A stretch of 64,000 bases of DNA from Pseudomonas sp. M30-35 (GTDB lineage: Bacteria; Pseudomonadota; Gammaproteobacteria; Pseudomonadales; Pseudomonadaceae): the NCBI RefSeq assembly GCF_002163625.1, contig NZ_CP020892.1:4526001-4590000 (forward strand). Reading direction: 5' to 3'. A program made the position numbers and the translations under genes. The notes under the pieces are model-generated. The model made no database searches. It worked only from the letters and a program-made list of their open reading frames with translations, and was not told the origin of the DNA. Shown here piece after piece: positions 35,369 to 44,985 of the stretch; position 1 is the stretch's first letter; every line of letters begins with the position of its first letter.

Positions 35369-36962
35369 ATGCCTGTACCTGATCTATTTGCCGAAGGCTT
35401 GGCCCGCGGCTGGAAAACCTACAACGGTTCACGCCTTGAGCAAGACTTAACGCTAGAAGCCGATATTGTGATTGTCGGTACTGGCGCAGGCGGCGGCACC
35501 AGCGCTGAAGTTCTCAGTGCTGCTGGCTATAAGGTCCTGCTGATTGAAGAAGGACCACTTAAAACCAGCAGCGACTTCAAAATGCAGGAAGCCGAAGCCT
35601 ACCCAACGCTCTACCAAGAAGGCATCGGGCGTATGAGCAAGGACGGCGCCATCATAATTCTTCAGGGCCGCGCAGTCGGCGGTACAACCCTGGTCAACTG
35701 GACATCCAGCTTTCGCACGCCACACCAAACCCTTGAGCACTGGGCCAAAGAGCACAATGTCAAAGGCCACAGCGAGAGCGAAATGGCCCCTTGGTTTGAG
35801 CAGATGGAACAGCGCTTAGGTATTGCGCCATGGGCTATTGAGCCTAACGCCAACAATGATGTGATTCGCAGCGGCTGCGAAAAGCTTGGCTACAGCTGGA
35901 AGGTTATCCCACGCAATGTCCGCGGCTGCTGGAACCTGGGTTATTGCGGCATGGGTTGCCCAACCAACGCCAAGCAGTCAATGCTAGTGACGACGATCCC
36001 GGCGACGCTGGAAAAAGGCGGGGAGCTGCTGTACCTGGCACGCGCCGAACGCTTGATACATGACGGCAACAGTGTCAGCGGGCTTGAATGTGTCGCGCTG
36101 GATGAGCGCTGCGTAGCACCGACTGGACGCAAGATCAGGGTTAAGGCACGTCACTACATTCTCGCTGGCGGCGGCATCAACACCCCAGCCATTCTTAAGC
36201 GATCTGATGCCCCAGACCCGCATGATCGCGCAGGCAAACGCACCTTTATCCACCCGGTCAACTTCTCGGCTGCGCTATTCGATAAAGTCATCAATCCGTT
36301 CTACGGCGCTCCGCAATCGATCTATTCCGACAACTTCCAATGGGACCAGGGCACCACTGGCCCACTCTCTTATAAACTTGAAGTACCGCCACTACAGCCA
36401 GCCCTTACCACGACGCTGGTGGGTAAATTTGGCGTCGACAATGCTTTGCGTATGGAACAGCTGCCACACACCAATATGATGCTGGCCCTGATGCGTGACG
36501 GCTTCCACCCCGAAAGTGCTGAAGGCACGGTTGAGCTGCGCGATGACGGTAGCCCGGTACTCGACTACAAGATGACCGATTACACCTGGGATGGGATTCG
36601 CCGTGCATTTCATAGCATGGCTGAAATCCAATTTGCTGCGGGTGCGAAATCGGTAATGCCATTACACGCCGACGCCCAATACGCAAAGACGCCGGCACAA
36701 GTGCGCAGTCAAATCGACAACCTGAGCCTGGAGCTGTACCGCACTCGCTTGGGCAGTGCGCACGTCATGGGCGGGTGCGCAATGGGCGAAGATCCTAAGC
36801 TGGCGGTAACCGATAGCCTCGGCCGTCATCATCAACTTAACAATCTTTCAATCCATGACGGCTCACTGTTTCCGACCAGCATTGGCGCCAATCCACAGCT
36901 GTCTGTTTACGGGCTTACCGCAAAACTTTCGAGCCTACTGGCTGAGCGTCTAAAAACGGCCT

Positions 36963-36964
<2 letters not shown>
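35369..36964 (+). CDS. GMC-family FAD-dependent alcohol/choline-type oxidoreductase
   Basis: A 531-residue flavoprotein. FAD-binding DIVIVGTGAGGGTSAEVLSAAGYKVLLIEEG is near residue 31, the GMC signature GRAVGGTTLVNWTSSFRTP near 96. A Cys-rich stretch (RGCWNLGYCGMGCPTNAKQSML) and the C-terminal active-site region LGSAHVMGGCAMGEDPKLAV with HxxGG-like His, then SLFPTSIGANPQLSVYGLT, are typical of long-chain alcohol oxidase-like enzymes. No own signal is seen, so export by the Tat partner upstream would be piggyback. With the aldehyde dehydrogenase it could oxidise alcohols to acids. Confidence 0.88.
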
Positions 36965-37594
<630 letters not shown>

Positions 37595-37669
37595 GCGGCT
37601 ACTGAGCTACACTTGACTGGACACGGCGATTTTAAGCTAGCAGCTCTGAACAGCACTGGCTTGGCGTGA

Positions 37670-38011
<342 letters not shown>

Positions 38012-38114
38012 TTGATCGCGGTATCTTGTCGCCCTGCCCCGCAACGGCTGATCACAGGCAATGATGCCTGAGACCCCAGTCAGACCCTCGCTGCGACAAC
38101 AACCGACGGTTACC

Positions 38115-39809
38115 ATGACTCGACAGCTTTTTCTCTGCGCACTACTACTCCTCAGCACTTTCAACCTGCAAGCAGCCTCCCGTCCCGGACAGGCTGCAGT
38201 CGCTAGCGCGCACCCTGCTGCGACTGTTGCGGGCGAAGAAACCCTGGCCCATGGCGGCAACGCTTTTGACGCGGCGGTCGCGGTAAGTGCCGCGCTCGCA
38301 GTGGTTGAGCCCTATAGCTCAGGCTTAGGCGGCGGCGGTTTCTTTCTGTTGCGCCAAGCCGCTGAACAACCCACTTACCGCTTTCTCGATGCCCGCGAAC
38401 GCGCACCGCTCGCCGCGCATTCGGATCTATACCGGCGCGACGGAAAAATCCAGCCTGAGCTTTCCCTCAATGGCCCGCTGGCGGCTGCAATCCCCGGCTT
38501 GCCTGCAGCGCTGGTCGAGCTTGCTCAACGCTATGGCCGCCTCCCCCTGAAAGACTCGCTGTTGCCAGCGATTCGCTTGGCGCGCGACGGCGTTTCGTAC
38601 GACCGGGTTTATCGCGAGCGAGCCCGCTGGCGCCTCGCGGCGATGCGTGACGACCCAGAAACAGCGCGAATTTTCCTGCACAACGGTGAGGTTCCAAGCG
38701 AGTTTGGCTTGCTCCGTCAGCCCGATTTGGTACGCACCCTTGAACGTATTGCCCGTGACGGCAAAGCTGGCTTCTACGGCGGCGAAACCGCGAGTAAGCT
38801 GGTCAATGGTGTGCGTAAGGCTGGCGGCATCTGGACCCTGCGTGACCTCAGTGAATACAAGGTGGTCGAGCGTACTCCGCTGCGCTTCCAACTGGCCAAC
38901 GGCAAAGAACTGATCACTGCGCCACCACCGTCTGCGGGCGGCATTGCTATCGCGCAAAGCTTGGCGATGTTGCAACAACTGCCGTGGCAAAAAGCCGAGC
39001 CGGTGCAGCGGGCACATTTTGTAGTCGAAGCACTTCGCCGTGCTTACCGTGACCGCGGCCTGATCGGCGATCCCGACTTTGTCAGAAACCCGGCCCCACA
39101 ATTGCTCGACCGCAGCTATCTGAAAAAACTAGCCGAAGGTATCGATCCACAGCGCGCCACACCAAGCTCCAGCCTACCTCCTGCCGGCAAGCTGCATGAG
39201 GGCAATCACACCACCCATTTCACTGTGCTCGATGCGGATGGCAATGCTGTGTCAGCCACGCTGTCGATCAACCTGCCCTTCGGTGCAGCATTCGTTGCAC
39301 CCGGTACAGGGGTGCTGCTCAACGATGAAATGGACGACTTTGCCGCTGACATTGACGGCTCAAACACCTACGGCTTAACCGGCAGCCGCGCCAATGCGGT
39401 AGATGCAGGCAAGCGCCCTTTGTCGAGCATGAGCCCAACATTTATCGAAAGCCGTGACGACTTCGCCAGTTTCGGCACTCCGGGCGGCAGCCGGATCCCG
39501 AGCATGGTGTTGTTATCTATCTTGCAGTACCTCGATGGCCAACCGATCGCGACCTGGCCGAGCGTGGCACGCTACCACCACCAGTATTTGCCTGACGTAA
39601 TCGAGCACGAACCAAATACGTTTAGCGCCAAGCAAATCGCTGAACTACAGGGCCGTGGCTATCAACTGAAAGCGCTAGACCGCCAGTATGGCAATCAACA
39701 GGTATTGTTTTGGCACAAGCAAAGTAACCTGGTTGAAGCGGCCAGCGACCCCCGCGGCATTGGCACCGCGCAAGTGACCAAAAAGGTGGAAGACGCTAAG
39801 CCCGAATAA
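38115..39809 (+). CDS. ggt: Gamma-glutamyltransferase
   Basis: A 564-residue periplasmic Ntn-hydrolase that cleaves gamma-glutamyl bonds of glutathione. Signal peptide (LFLCALLLLSTFNLQA), AVSAALAVVEPYSSGLGGGGFFLL, the autoprocessing site GNHTTHFTVLDADGNAVS with the nucleophile Thr at about residue 366, and SSMSPTFIE and GTPGGSRIPSMVL of the small subunit are present. An upstream ATG at 38061 would give a signal with an odd polar extension; 38115 was preferred. Last gene of the conserved block before the repeats and the ectoine cluster. Confidence 0.92.
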   Translation: MTRQLFLCALLLLSTFNLQAASRPGQAAVASAHPAATVAGEETLAHGGNAFDAAVAVSAALAVVEPYSSGLGGGGFFLLRQAAEQPTYRFLDARERAPLAAHSDLYRRDGKIQPELSLNGPLAAAIPGLPAALVELAQRYGRLPLKDSLLPAIRLARDGVSYDRVYRERARWRLAAMRDDPETARIFLHNGEVPSEFGLLRQPDLVRTLERIARDGKAGFYGGETASKLVNGVRKAGGIWTLRDLSEYKVVERTPLRFQLANGKELITAPPPSAGGIAIAQSLAMLQQLPWQKAEPVQRAHFVVEALRRAYRDRGLIGDPDFVRNPAPQLLDRSYLKKLAEGIDPQRATPSSSLPPAGKLHEGNHTTHFTVLDADGNAVSATLSINLPFGAAFVAPGTGVLLNDEMDDFAADIDGSNTYGLTGSRANAVDAGKRPLSSMSPTFIESRDDFASFGTPGGSRIPSMVLLSILQYLDGQPIATWPSVARYHHQYLPDVIEHEPNTFSAKQIAELQGRGYQLKALDRQYGNQQVLFWHKQSNLVEAASDPRGIGTAQVTKKVEDAKPE

Positions 39810-39841
39810 CCCCGGCGTCCAAACGGTATACGACCGGGTTT

Positions 39842-39947
39842 GTAGGGGTGGGTGACACTTTTTTCACCCACCATTTGCGGCTGCAAACAGCTGAGCTGAC
39901 TGCCTGCTGAACCTAGATGGACAAGCTTCGCGTTGTCGCACCCTACG
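39842..39947. repeat. Pseudomonas intergenic repeat, copy 1
   Basis: A ~105-bp unit starting GTAGGGGTGGGTGACAC and ending TTGTCGCACCCTACG. It has inverted ends and inner CACCCACCATTTGCGGC. A second copy begins 150 bases further on. I recall repeats of this GTAGGGTGG...CACCCTAC type as common in Pseudomonas intergenic DNA. Confidence 0.75.
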
Positions 39948-39991
39948 AGTCGCGCCTCCACTCCACATATAGCCCCCGCTCTGAGCGACCA

Positions 39992-40096
39992 GTAGGGTGG
40001 ATGACGCTTTTTTCACCCACCATTTGCGGCTGCAAACAGCTGAGCTGACTGCCTGCTGAAACTTGGTGGACAAGCTTCGCGTTGTCGCAACCTACG
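39992..40096. repeat. Pseudomonas intergenic repeat, copy 2
   Basis: Second direct copy of the preceding unit, starting GTAGGGTGGATGACGC and sharing nearly all of its length, including the run from TTTTTTCACCCACC through CTGCCTGCTGAA to GACAAGCTTCGCGTTGTCGC. The pair fills most of the 336-bp gap between ggt and uehC. Confidence 0.78.
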
Positions 40097-40145
40097 GGAG
40101 TGTTTCCACCTACGGTAGCCCAGTTTCAAGCGCGGCAGGAGCTGC

Positions 40146-41429
40146 TTAGCGGAATGCCAAGTCACGCAAGAACAAGGTGATCGGCGGGAACATGATCAGC
40201 AATACCGACATCAACATAAGAATGGCGAAGAACGGCAGGCTGCCCCGAATTACCTCTAGGTAAGGTCGCCTGAACACGGCGATGGCAGTGAAAATATCGC
40301 AGCCAAACGGTGGTGTTGCCGAACCAATAGCGGCTTGCAAGGTGACGATAGTCCCTACCAGCACCGGGTCGAGACCCGAGATGCGCACCGCCGGGGCAAA
40401 GATTGGTACCAGGATCAGCATGACCACAATCGGGTCAACAAACATGCAGCCGATGAAGAAGGCGACCGAGATAATCACCAGCAACTCTGTCGGTGACGCA
40501 CTCATGATGCCGATGCCGCTGAGGATCTGCTGAGGGATCTGGGCAAACGAGATCACCCAAGAAAACGCCGAGCCAGCCGCCACCAGAATAAATACAACCG
40601 CCGTGATCAAGCCGGTAGACAAGGCGATCGACGATAGCTCACTGAGCTTCACCCGGCGGAAAATCAGCACCTCAAGAATCAGTGCATACAACACTGAAAC
40701 GGCGGCCGCTTCAGTCGGGCTGAACACGCCAGTATAAATACCGCCGATGGTCAGCACCGGCAGCAGCAAAGGCAGTATTGCTCGGCGACAAGTTACCAAA
40801 CGCTGGATCCAGCTGAACTTCTCGCCAGATGGAATACCGGTAATCCGTGCATAGATGTAGCAATAGCCACACAACAACAACATCAGCAGCAAGCCGGGGC
40901 CGATACCTGCGATGAACAACTCGGCGACAGAAGTGCCTGAAACCACACCATAGATGATCATGCCGATGCTAGGCGGAATCAGCAGAGCGATGTCTGAGGC
41001 ATTGATGATCAAGGCCATCGCAAAGCTATCTTTGTAGCCTTGCTGCAACATCTTGGGGCGCATGATGCTGCCAACCCCAACCACTGTCGCCTGAGTTGAA
41101 CCAGACAACGCGCCAAACAGAGCACAACTCAAAGCAGTGGTGACCGCCATGCCGCCGCGCACATGCCCAACAAATGCCATTGCCACATCGAGCAGACGGT
41201 TCGCCGTTGCGCCGCGCGTAATGATGTCTGCCGCCAGGATAAACATCGGCACTGCCACCAATGCGGCTGGACGTATACCGGCAATCATCTGCTGCACGAT
41301 AAACTCTGGGCCCATGGTGAAAAACAAGGTAAAGCCTGCCGCCGAAGCAGCCAGCAAAGTAGTCATCATCGGGAAACCGCAAAGCAGCAACACCAGCATG
41401 ATAATTAACAGCGTGGTCGTCATATCCAT
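40146..41429 (-). CDS. uehC: TRAP transporter large permease (DctM/UehC type), ectoine uptake
   Basis: A 427-residue inner-membrane protein with about 12 hydrophobic helices, the large TRAP permease that couples sodium to solute import. Typical segments are LLIIMLVLLLCGFPMM, GATANRLLDVAMAFVGHVRGGMAVTTALSCALFGALSGSTQATVVGVG, and GCMFVDPIVVMLILVPIFAPAV. The ATG at 41429 was chosen because the family starts at that helix; a longer frame adds an untypical Cys-rich lead. It follows the small permease by 10 bases and lies beside enuR, which assigns it to ectoine. Its binding protein is encoded 5 kb away on the other strand. Confidence 0.88.
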   Translation of the reverse strand: MDMTTTLLIIMLVLLLCGFPMMTTLLAASAAGFTLFFTMGPEFIVQQMIAGIRPAALVAVPMFILAADIITRGATANRLLDVAMAFVGHVRGGMAVTTALSCALFGALSGSTQATVVGVGSIMRPKMLQQGYKDSFAMALIINASDIALLIPPSIGMIIYGVVSGTSVAELFIAGIGPGLLLMLLLCGYCYIYARITGIPSGEKFSWIQRLVTCRRAILPLLLPVLTIGGIYTGVFSPTEAAAVSVLYALILEVLIFRRVKLSELSSIALSTGLITAVVFILVAAGSAFSWVISFAQIPQQILSGIGIMSASPTELLVIISVAFFIGCMFVDPIVVMLILVPIFAPAVRISGLDPVLVGTIVTLQAAIGSATPPFGCDIFTAIAVFRRPYLEVIRGSLPFFAILMLMSVLLIMFPPITLFLRDLAFR

Positions 41430-41439
41430 GGGTGCGGGC

Positions 41440-41976
41440 TCAGTGTTGCGAAGGGACGGTGGCGTCGACGTGCCGCTCTGGAGCCTCACGGCGCCCAAGC
41501 AGAACCTGCAGCTGGACATAAGCGTGGCGTGCAAACTGCAGCCCAGTCATGCCCAACCCCAAAGGAATCACCAGATAAATGTAATGCAGTGGCACCTGTA
41601 GCGCCGATGATGAGCGCCCCACTCGCGCAGCGGATTCGACATAGCCCACCGAGGCCCAGGTCAACCACAGCATTAAGCCAGCGGTGCATGTATTGATGAT
41701 TAACAGGGCTGCTGCGGCAGGTTTGCCGGTGAGTTGCTCAACCAATGCGCTCATGCTGATGTGCCGACTGTGACGCGCGGCATAACTACAACCAACGAAT
41801 GTGACGAAGATGAGCAGAAACTGATTGAGCTCTTCGGAAAAGTAGATGCTCTGGTTGAACACATAACGTCCAATCACGTTACCGACCGAATTCAGCGCCA
41901 TGAGCAAAATGCCGCTCGCGAGGATGAAGGCTTCAAGCTTCTCCAGCATCCAGTCCAACTTGCGCAGCCAAGTCAT
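41440..41976 (-). CDS. uehB: TRAP transporter small permease (DctQ/UehB type), ectoine uptake
   Basis: A 178-residue four-helix protein. The sequence LEKLEAFILASGILLMALNSVGNVIGRYVFNQSIYFSEELNQFLLIFVTFVGCSYAARHSRHI is the DctQ signature. The ATG at 41976 has a GGAGGT ribosome site, which excludes the longer frame. It pairs with UehC. A sigma-70-type promoter and a large palindrome lie 55-135 bases upstream of the start. Confidence 0.88.
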   Translation of the reverse strand: MTWLRKLDWMLEKLEAFILASGILLMALNSVGNVIGRYVFNQSIYFSEELNQFLLIFVTFVGCSYAARHSRHISMSALVEQLTGKPAAAALLIINTCTAGLMLWLTWASVGYVESAARVGRSSSALQVPLHYIYLVIPLGLGMTGLQFARHAYVQLQVLLGRREAPERHVDATVPSQH

Positions 41977-42030
41977 AGCTACCTCCAATCCGGCTCTTGT
42001 GAGCGGACGCTTTCTTGTTGTGGAGGCCAA

Positions 42031-42059
42031 ACCTTATCGCCGACAAAAAACCATGTCAA
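42031..42059 (-). promoter_or_regulatory. Candidate promoter of uehBC
   Basis: On the minus strand TTGACA (42054-42059), 17-base spacer, TAAGGT (42031-42036). A perfect -35 with a fair -10, 55 bases before the uehB start codon. Confidence 0.55.
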
Positions 42060-42070
42060 TTGATTATTTG

Positions 42071-42111
42071 AATCATTACAAATGCCCACAAGTTGGGCGC
42101 TTGTAATGATT
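42071..42111. promoter_or_regulatory. Large interrupted palindrome, candidate EnuR operator
   Basis: AATCATTACAA at 42071-42081 and its exact complement TTGTAATGATT at 42101-42111, with inner GCCCA/TGGGC partly extending the arms to about 18 bases. It lies between enuR and the uehBC promoter, just upstream of the -35. The core TTGTAATG recurs upstream of enuR/doeA (43548), which links both to one regulator. Confidence 0.55.
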
Positions 42112-42121
42112 ATGCTCTGTT

Positions 42122-43522
42122 TTAGAACACAAAATGCATTGGCACCGGAGCCTCAAGCATCAGCCCATTTAAGATGCTCAGCCCCGCCTCAACCCGCGAG
42201 CGGCTCTGTTCGGCGCCCAAACTGAAGCGCACGTGTTGGTTGGTTCGATCAGGAGTCGCTAGGAAGGGTTCTGCCGGAAAGATCATCACCCCTTCCTGGC
42301 GCGCACGACGGGCGAACTTTTCTGGCGACCAATGCCCAGGCAGTTCAGCCCAGATATGCATGCCGTTGGGATCGGCCTTGAACTGACACGCCGTCAAGTG
42401 CTCACGTGCCAGCGCCTGGCGCGCGGCCAACTCCTGCTGCTGGAAGCTCACCATACGGTCGAGGGTGCCGTCCTGCATCCACCAACTGGCAATTTCAAAG
42501 GGCATCAAGGTTGCCATCCAAGTGGTGCTGCGCAACCGACCAATCGCCTGATGCACCATGTTTGGTGGAGTCACCAAGTAGCCGGCACGCATGCCCGGTA
42601 GCGTGATCTTGGTCAGACTGGTCGCATAAAAACTGCGCTCAGGAATGAACGCGGATAACGGCGGATGGCGATCAGGCTGCAGGGCTCCGTAGACATCATC
42701 TTCAACCACAGTGAGGTCGTACTTTCGCGCCAGGTCAGCAATCGCCTGACGCCGTTCAAGGCCCATGGTGTCAGTAGTCGGATTGTTCATCGTTGGCGTA
42801 CAGAACAGCACGCGAGCCCCGCCCTGCTTGCATGCGGCCTCCAGCGCTTCTGGCAATAAGCCCTGATCGTCGATGGCCAGCCCCTTGAGTTTAAAGTGCA
42901 GGGTCTGCGCCAAAGCCATTAACAACATGCCGGTTTCCTGCTCACACAGCACGGTATCACCGGGCTTGAGCACCGTTGCCATGGCAATCGTCAGGGCATG
43001 GGCGGCACCATTGCAAAACAATAGATTGTCGGGATTAGCCGGTAGCTTCTGCTGCGCCAGCCAGGTGCAGACCACCTCGCGGTGCAGGGTCAAACCCTGG
43101 GTGGGATGGAATGAGGTAATGAAGTCGTCCCGCCCCTCACGCGCCAGTCGCTCAAGGCTTTCGCGATAGAGCTTGACGTGACGCGGGGTGCACACCGGAT
43201 GCGCAGTGGACAGATCAATACCGCGGCTAGGGTCTTCGTGCTCGTCAATCGACAGGTAATCGGACTCATGGCTGACATGCCGGCTACGGACAAAGGTGCC
43301 GCTGCCTACCTGGGCATAAATTGCGCCCTGTTTTTCGGCATGGGCATACGCATTGCTTACCGTCTGCACGCTTACACCGAGTGTCTCCGCCAACTCGCGA
43401 TGAGTTGGCAGTTTACTGCCAGGCACCAGCGCACCGGTATTGATTGCCTCTGTCAGCGCATTACCAATAGCTAAGTATTTCGGCAGACCTGTGCGAATAA
43501 ACGGCTTTAGGTCAATTGTCAT
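42122..43522 (-). CDS. enuR: MocR/GntR-type PLP-dependent regulator of ectoine genes
   Basis: A 466-residue MocR protein: N-terminal GntR winged helix (GALVPGSKLPTHRELAETLGVSVQTVSNAYAHAEKQGAI) joined to a fold-type I aminotransferase domain. The PLP lysine is K305 in YATSLTKITLPGMR, close to the K302 described for Ruegeria EnuR. EnuR is known as a repressor of ectoine uptake and catabolic genes that responds to acetyl-diaminobutyrate and diaminobutyrate bound to PLP. Its position between the TRAP permeases and doeA supports the assignment. Repeated AGGTCAAT motifs surround its start codon, suggesting autoregulation. Confidence 0.88.
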   Translation of the reverse strand: MTIDLKPFIRTGLPKYLAIGNALTEAINTGALVPGSKLPTHRELAETLGVSVQTVSNAYAHAEKQGAIYAQVGSGTFVRSRHVSHESDYLSIDEHEDPSRGIDLSTAHPVCTPRHVKLYRESLERLAREGRDDFITSFHPTQGLTLHREVVCTWLAQQKLPANPDNLLFCNGAAHALTIAMATVLKPGDTVLCEQETGMLLMALAQTLHFKLKGLAIDDQGLLPEALEAACKQGGARVLFCTPTMNNPTTDTMGLERRQAIADLARKYDLTVVEDDVYGALQPDRHPPLSAFIPERSFYATSLTKITLPGMRAGYLVTPPNMVHQAIGRLRSTTWMATLMPFEIASWWMQDGTLDRMVSFQQQELAARQALAREHLTACQFKADPNGMHIWAELPGHWSPEKFARRARQEGVMIFPAEPFLATPDRTNQHVRFSLGAEQSRSRVEAGLSILNGLMLEAPVPMHFVF

Positions 43523-43796
43523 AGGTCAATAAATTCCTTGACGATAATTGTAATGGTCATGATATTGAGTCTTTAAAGGTATTGACCTGCATTCTTCACG
43601 ATCACTTTAGCAGGCTTCAGTACAATTTCTCCACTGAGTGCTCATCCGTATAAAAACAATTGAGCACGCCGCGGGGGGCTCCATCGAATGATTCTCAGCG
43701 GTTTATCGATGGCGCGCAGCACAGGTGTTCGTCAGGCACTGCCAACGAACTGATTGAATTCTGAACGTTTTATACGTTCGTTATCGAGATGCTGTC
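43523..43796. promoter_or_regulatory. enuR-doeA divergent control region
   Basis: Holds AGGTCAATA at 43523-43531 with a first AGGTCAAT at 43509 inside enuR, the inverted partner TATTGACCT at 43580-43588, TTGTAATGGTCAT at 43548-43560 (shared with the palindrome near uehB), a hairpin GTGCTCA/TGAGCAC at 43638-43667 and GAACG-N7-CGTTC at 43763-43779. These are candidate EnuR or global-regulator sites for divergent transcription. Confidence 0.45.
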
Positions 43797-44984
43797 ATGA
43801 GTGAAATTGCGTTGAGTTTCAGCCGTGCAGAGTACGCCCAGCGTCTGGCCAAGGTGCGCGCCGCCATGGTCGCAAAAGGGATCAATACTCTAATTGTTCA
43901 CGATCCATCAAACATGTCTTGGCTGACAGGCTATGACGGCTGGTCGTTTTACACCCCGCAGTGTGTGGTGGTTGGCGAGCACGGCGAGCCGTTGTGGTTC
44001 GGCCGCGGCATTGACGCCAACGGCGCTCGACGCACAGTTTATCTGGCTGAAGAGAACATCACGTCATACAGCGACAACTATGTGATGAATCCGCCGCATC
44101 ACGCCCTCGATTATCTGTGCGAGCAAGTCCTGCCCGCTCGCGGTTGGACCTCAGGCGTAATCGGCGTCGAGATGGACAACTATTACTACAGCGCCACCTC
44201 TCATCAGGCGCTACAGCGAGGTTTGGCAAAGGCGCAGTTGGTCGACAGCACAGGCCTGGTCAACTGGTGCCGGGCGATCAAGTCCGATCAAGAAATCGAA
44301 TACATGAGCGTGGCCGCACGGATTGTTGAAAACATGCACCGTGCCATTCTCGAGATGATCGAACCCGGCTTACCCAAAAACATTCTAGTGGCTGAAATCT
44401 ATCGCGTTGCCTGCACCGGCCACGACGGTAAATTCGGCGACTATCCAGCAATAGTGCCGATGCTGCCATCAGGCAAAGATGCCTCAGCGCCGCATCTGAC
44501 GTGGGACGACCGCCCGTTTGTAAAAGGCGAAGGCACATTCTTTGAGATTGCCGGTTGCCACAGGCGCTACCACTGCCCCTTGTCACGCACGGTTTATCTG
44601 GGCGAGCCATCGGCAGCATTTCGCAAGGCTGAAGAAGCCATTAACGCCGGGCTGGAAGCGGGCCTGGCGATGGCTAAACCCGGCAATACCTGCGGTGATA
44701 TAGCCCGCGAATTAAATAGCACGCTGCGCCGCTACGGTTATGACCGTGGTGACAATCGCTGTGGCTACCCAATCGGTCTGAGCTACCCGCCAGACTGGGG
44801 CGAGCGAACCATGAGCTTGCGTGAAAGTGACACCACAGTGTTGCAACCAGGCATGACCTTTCACTTTATGCCCGGCCTGTGGCTGGACGACTGGGGCCTG
44901 GAAACCACCGAAAGCATTCTGATTAGCGAAACAGGTGCTGACACCTTTTGCGATTATTCGCGCCAACTGTTTGTGAAGCCCTAA
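43797..44984 (+). CDS. doeA: Ectoine hydrolase DoeA (EutD), M24-fold
   Basis: A 395-residue protein of the M24 aminopeptidase-P/creatinase fold that opens the ectoine ring to N-acetyl-diaminobutyrate. It has the creatinase-type N-domain (LIVHDPSNMSWLTGYDGWSFYTPQ) and a pita-bread C-domain. The metal ligands of true M24 peptidases are mostly replaced: the region normally D...D reads FFEIAG then RYHCPLSRT, the usual His-containing motif is CGYPIGLSYPP and the usual Glu motif is FHFMPG. This fits the metal-free mechanism reported for EutD. It is one base from doeB. Confidence 0.92.
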   Translation: MSEIALSFSRAEYAQRLAKVRAAMVAKGINTLIVHDPSNMSWLTGYDGWSFYTPQCVVVGEHGEPLWFGRGIDANGARRTVYLAEENITSYSDNYVMNPPHHALDYLCEQVLPARGWTSGVIGVEMDNYYYSATSHQALQRGLAKAQLVDSTGLVNWCRAIKSDQEIEYMSVAARIVENMHRAILEMIEPGLPKNILVAEIYRVACTGHDGKFGDYPAIVPMLPSGKDASAPHLTWDDRPFVKGEGTFFEIAGCHRRYHCPLSRTVYLGEPSAAFRKAEEAINAGLEAGLAMAKPGNTCGDIARELNSTLRRYGYDRGDNRCGYPIGLSYPPDWGERTMSLRESDTTVLQPGMTFHFMPGLWLDDWGLETTESILISETGADTFCDYSRQLFVKP

Positions 44985-44985
44985 C

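Noticed and set aside
38427..39101. Leftward 224-codon open frame inside ggt
   Set aside because: Antisense shadow of a conserved gene with its signal peptide and processing site intact.
39695..40073. Short leftward frames across the ~105-bp repeats
   Set aside because: They are created by the repeats themselves and have repeat-derived sequence in both copies.
43797..44984. Annotation as Xaa-Pro aminopeptidase
   Set aside because: Metal ligands are mostly missing and the neighbours are ectoine catabolism genes, so ectoine hydrolase is the better call.
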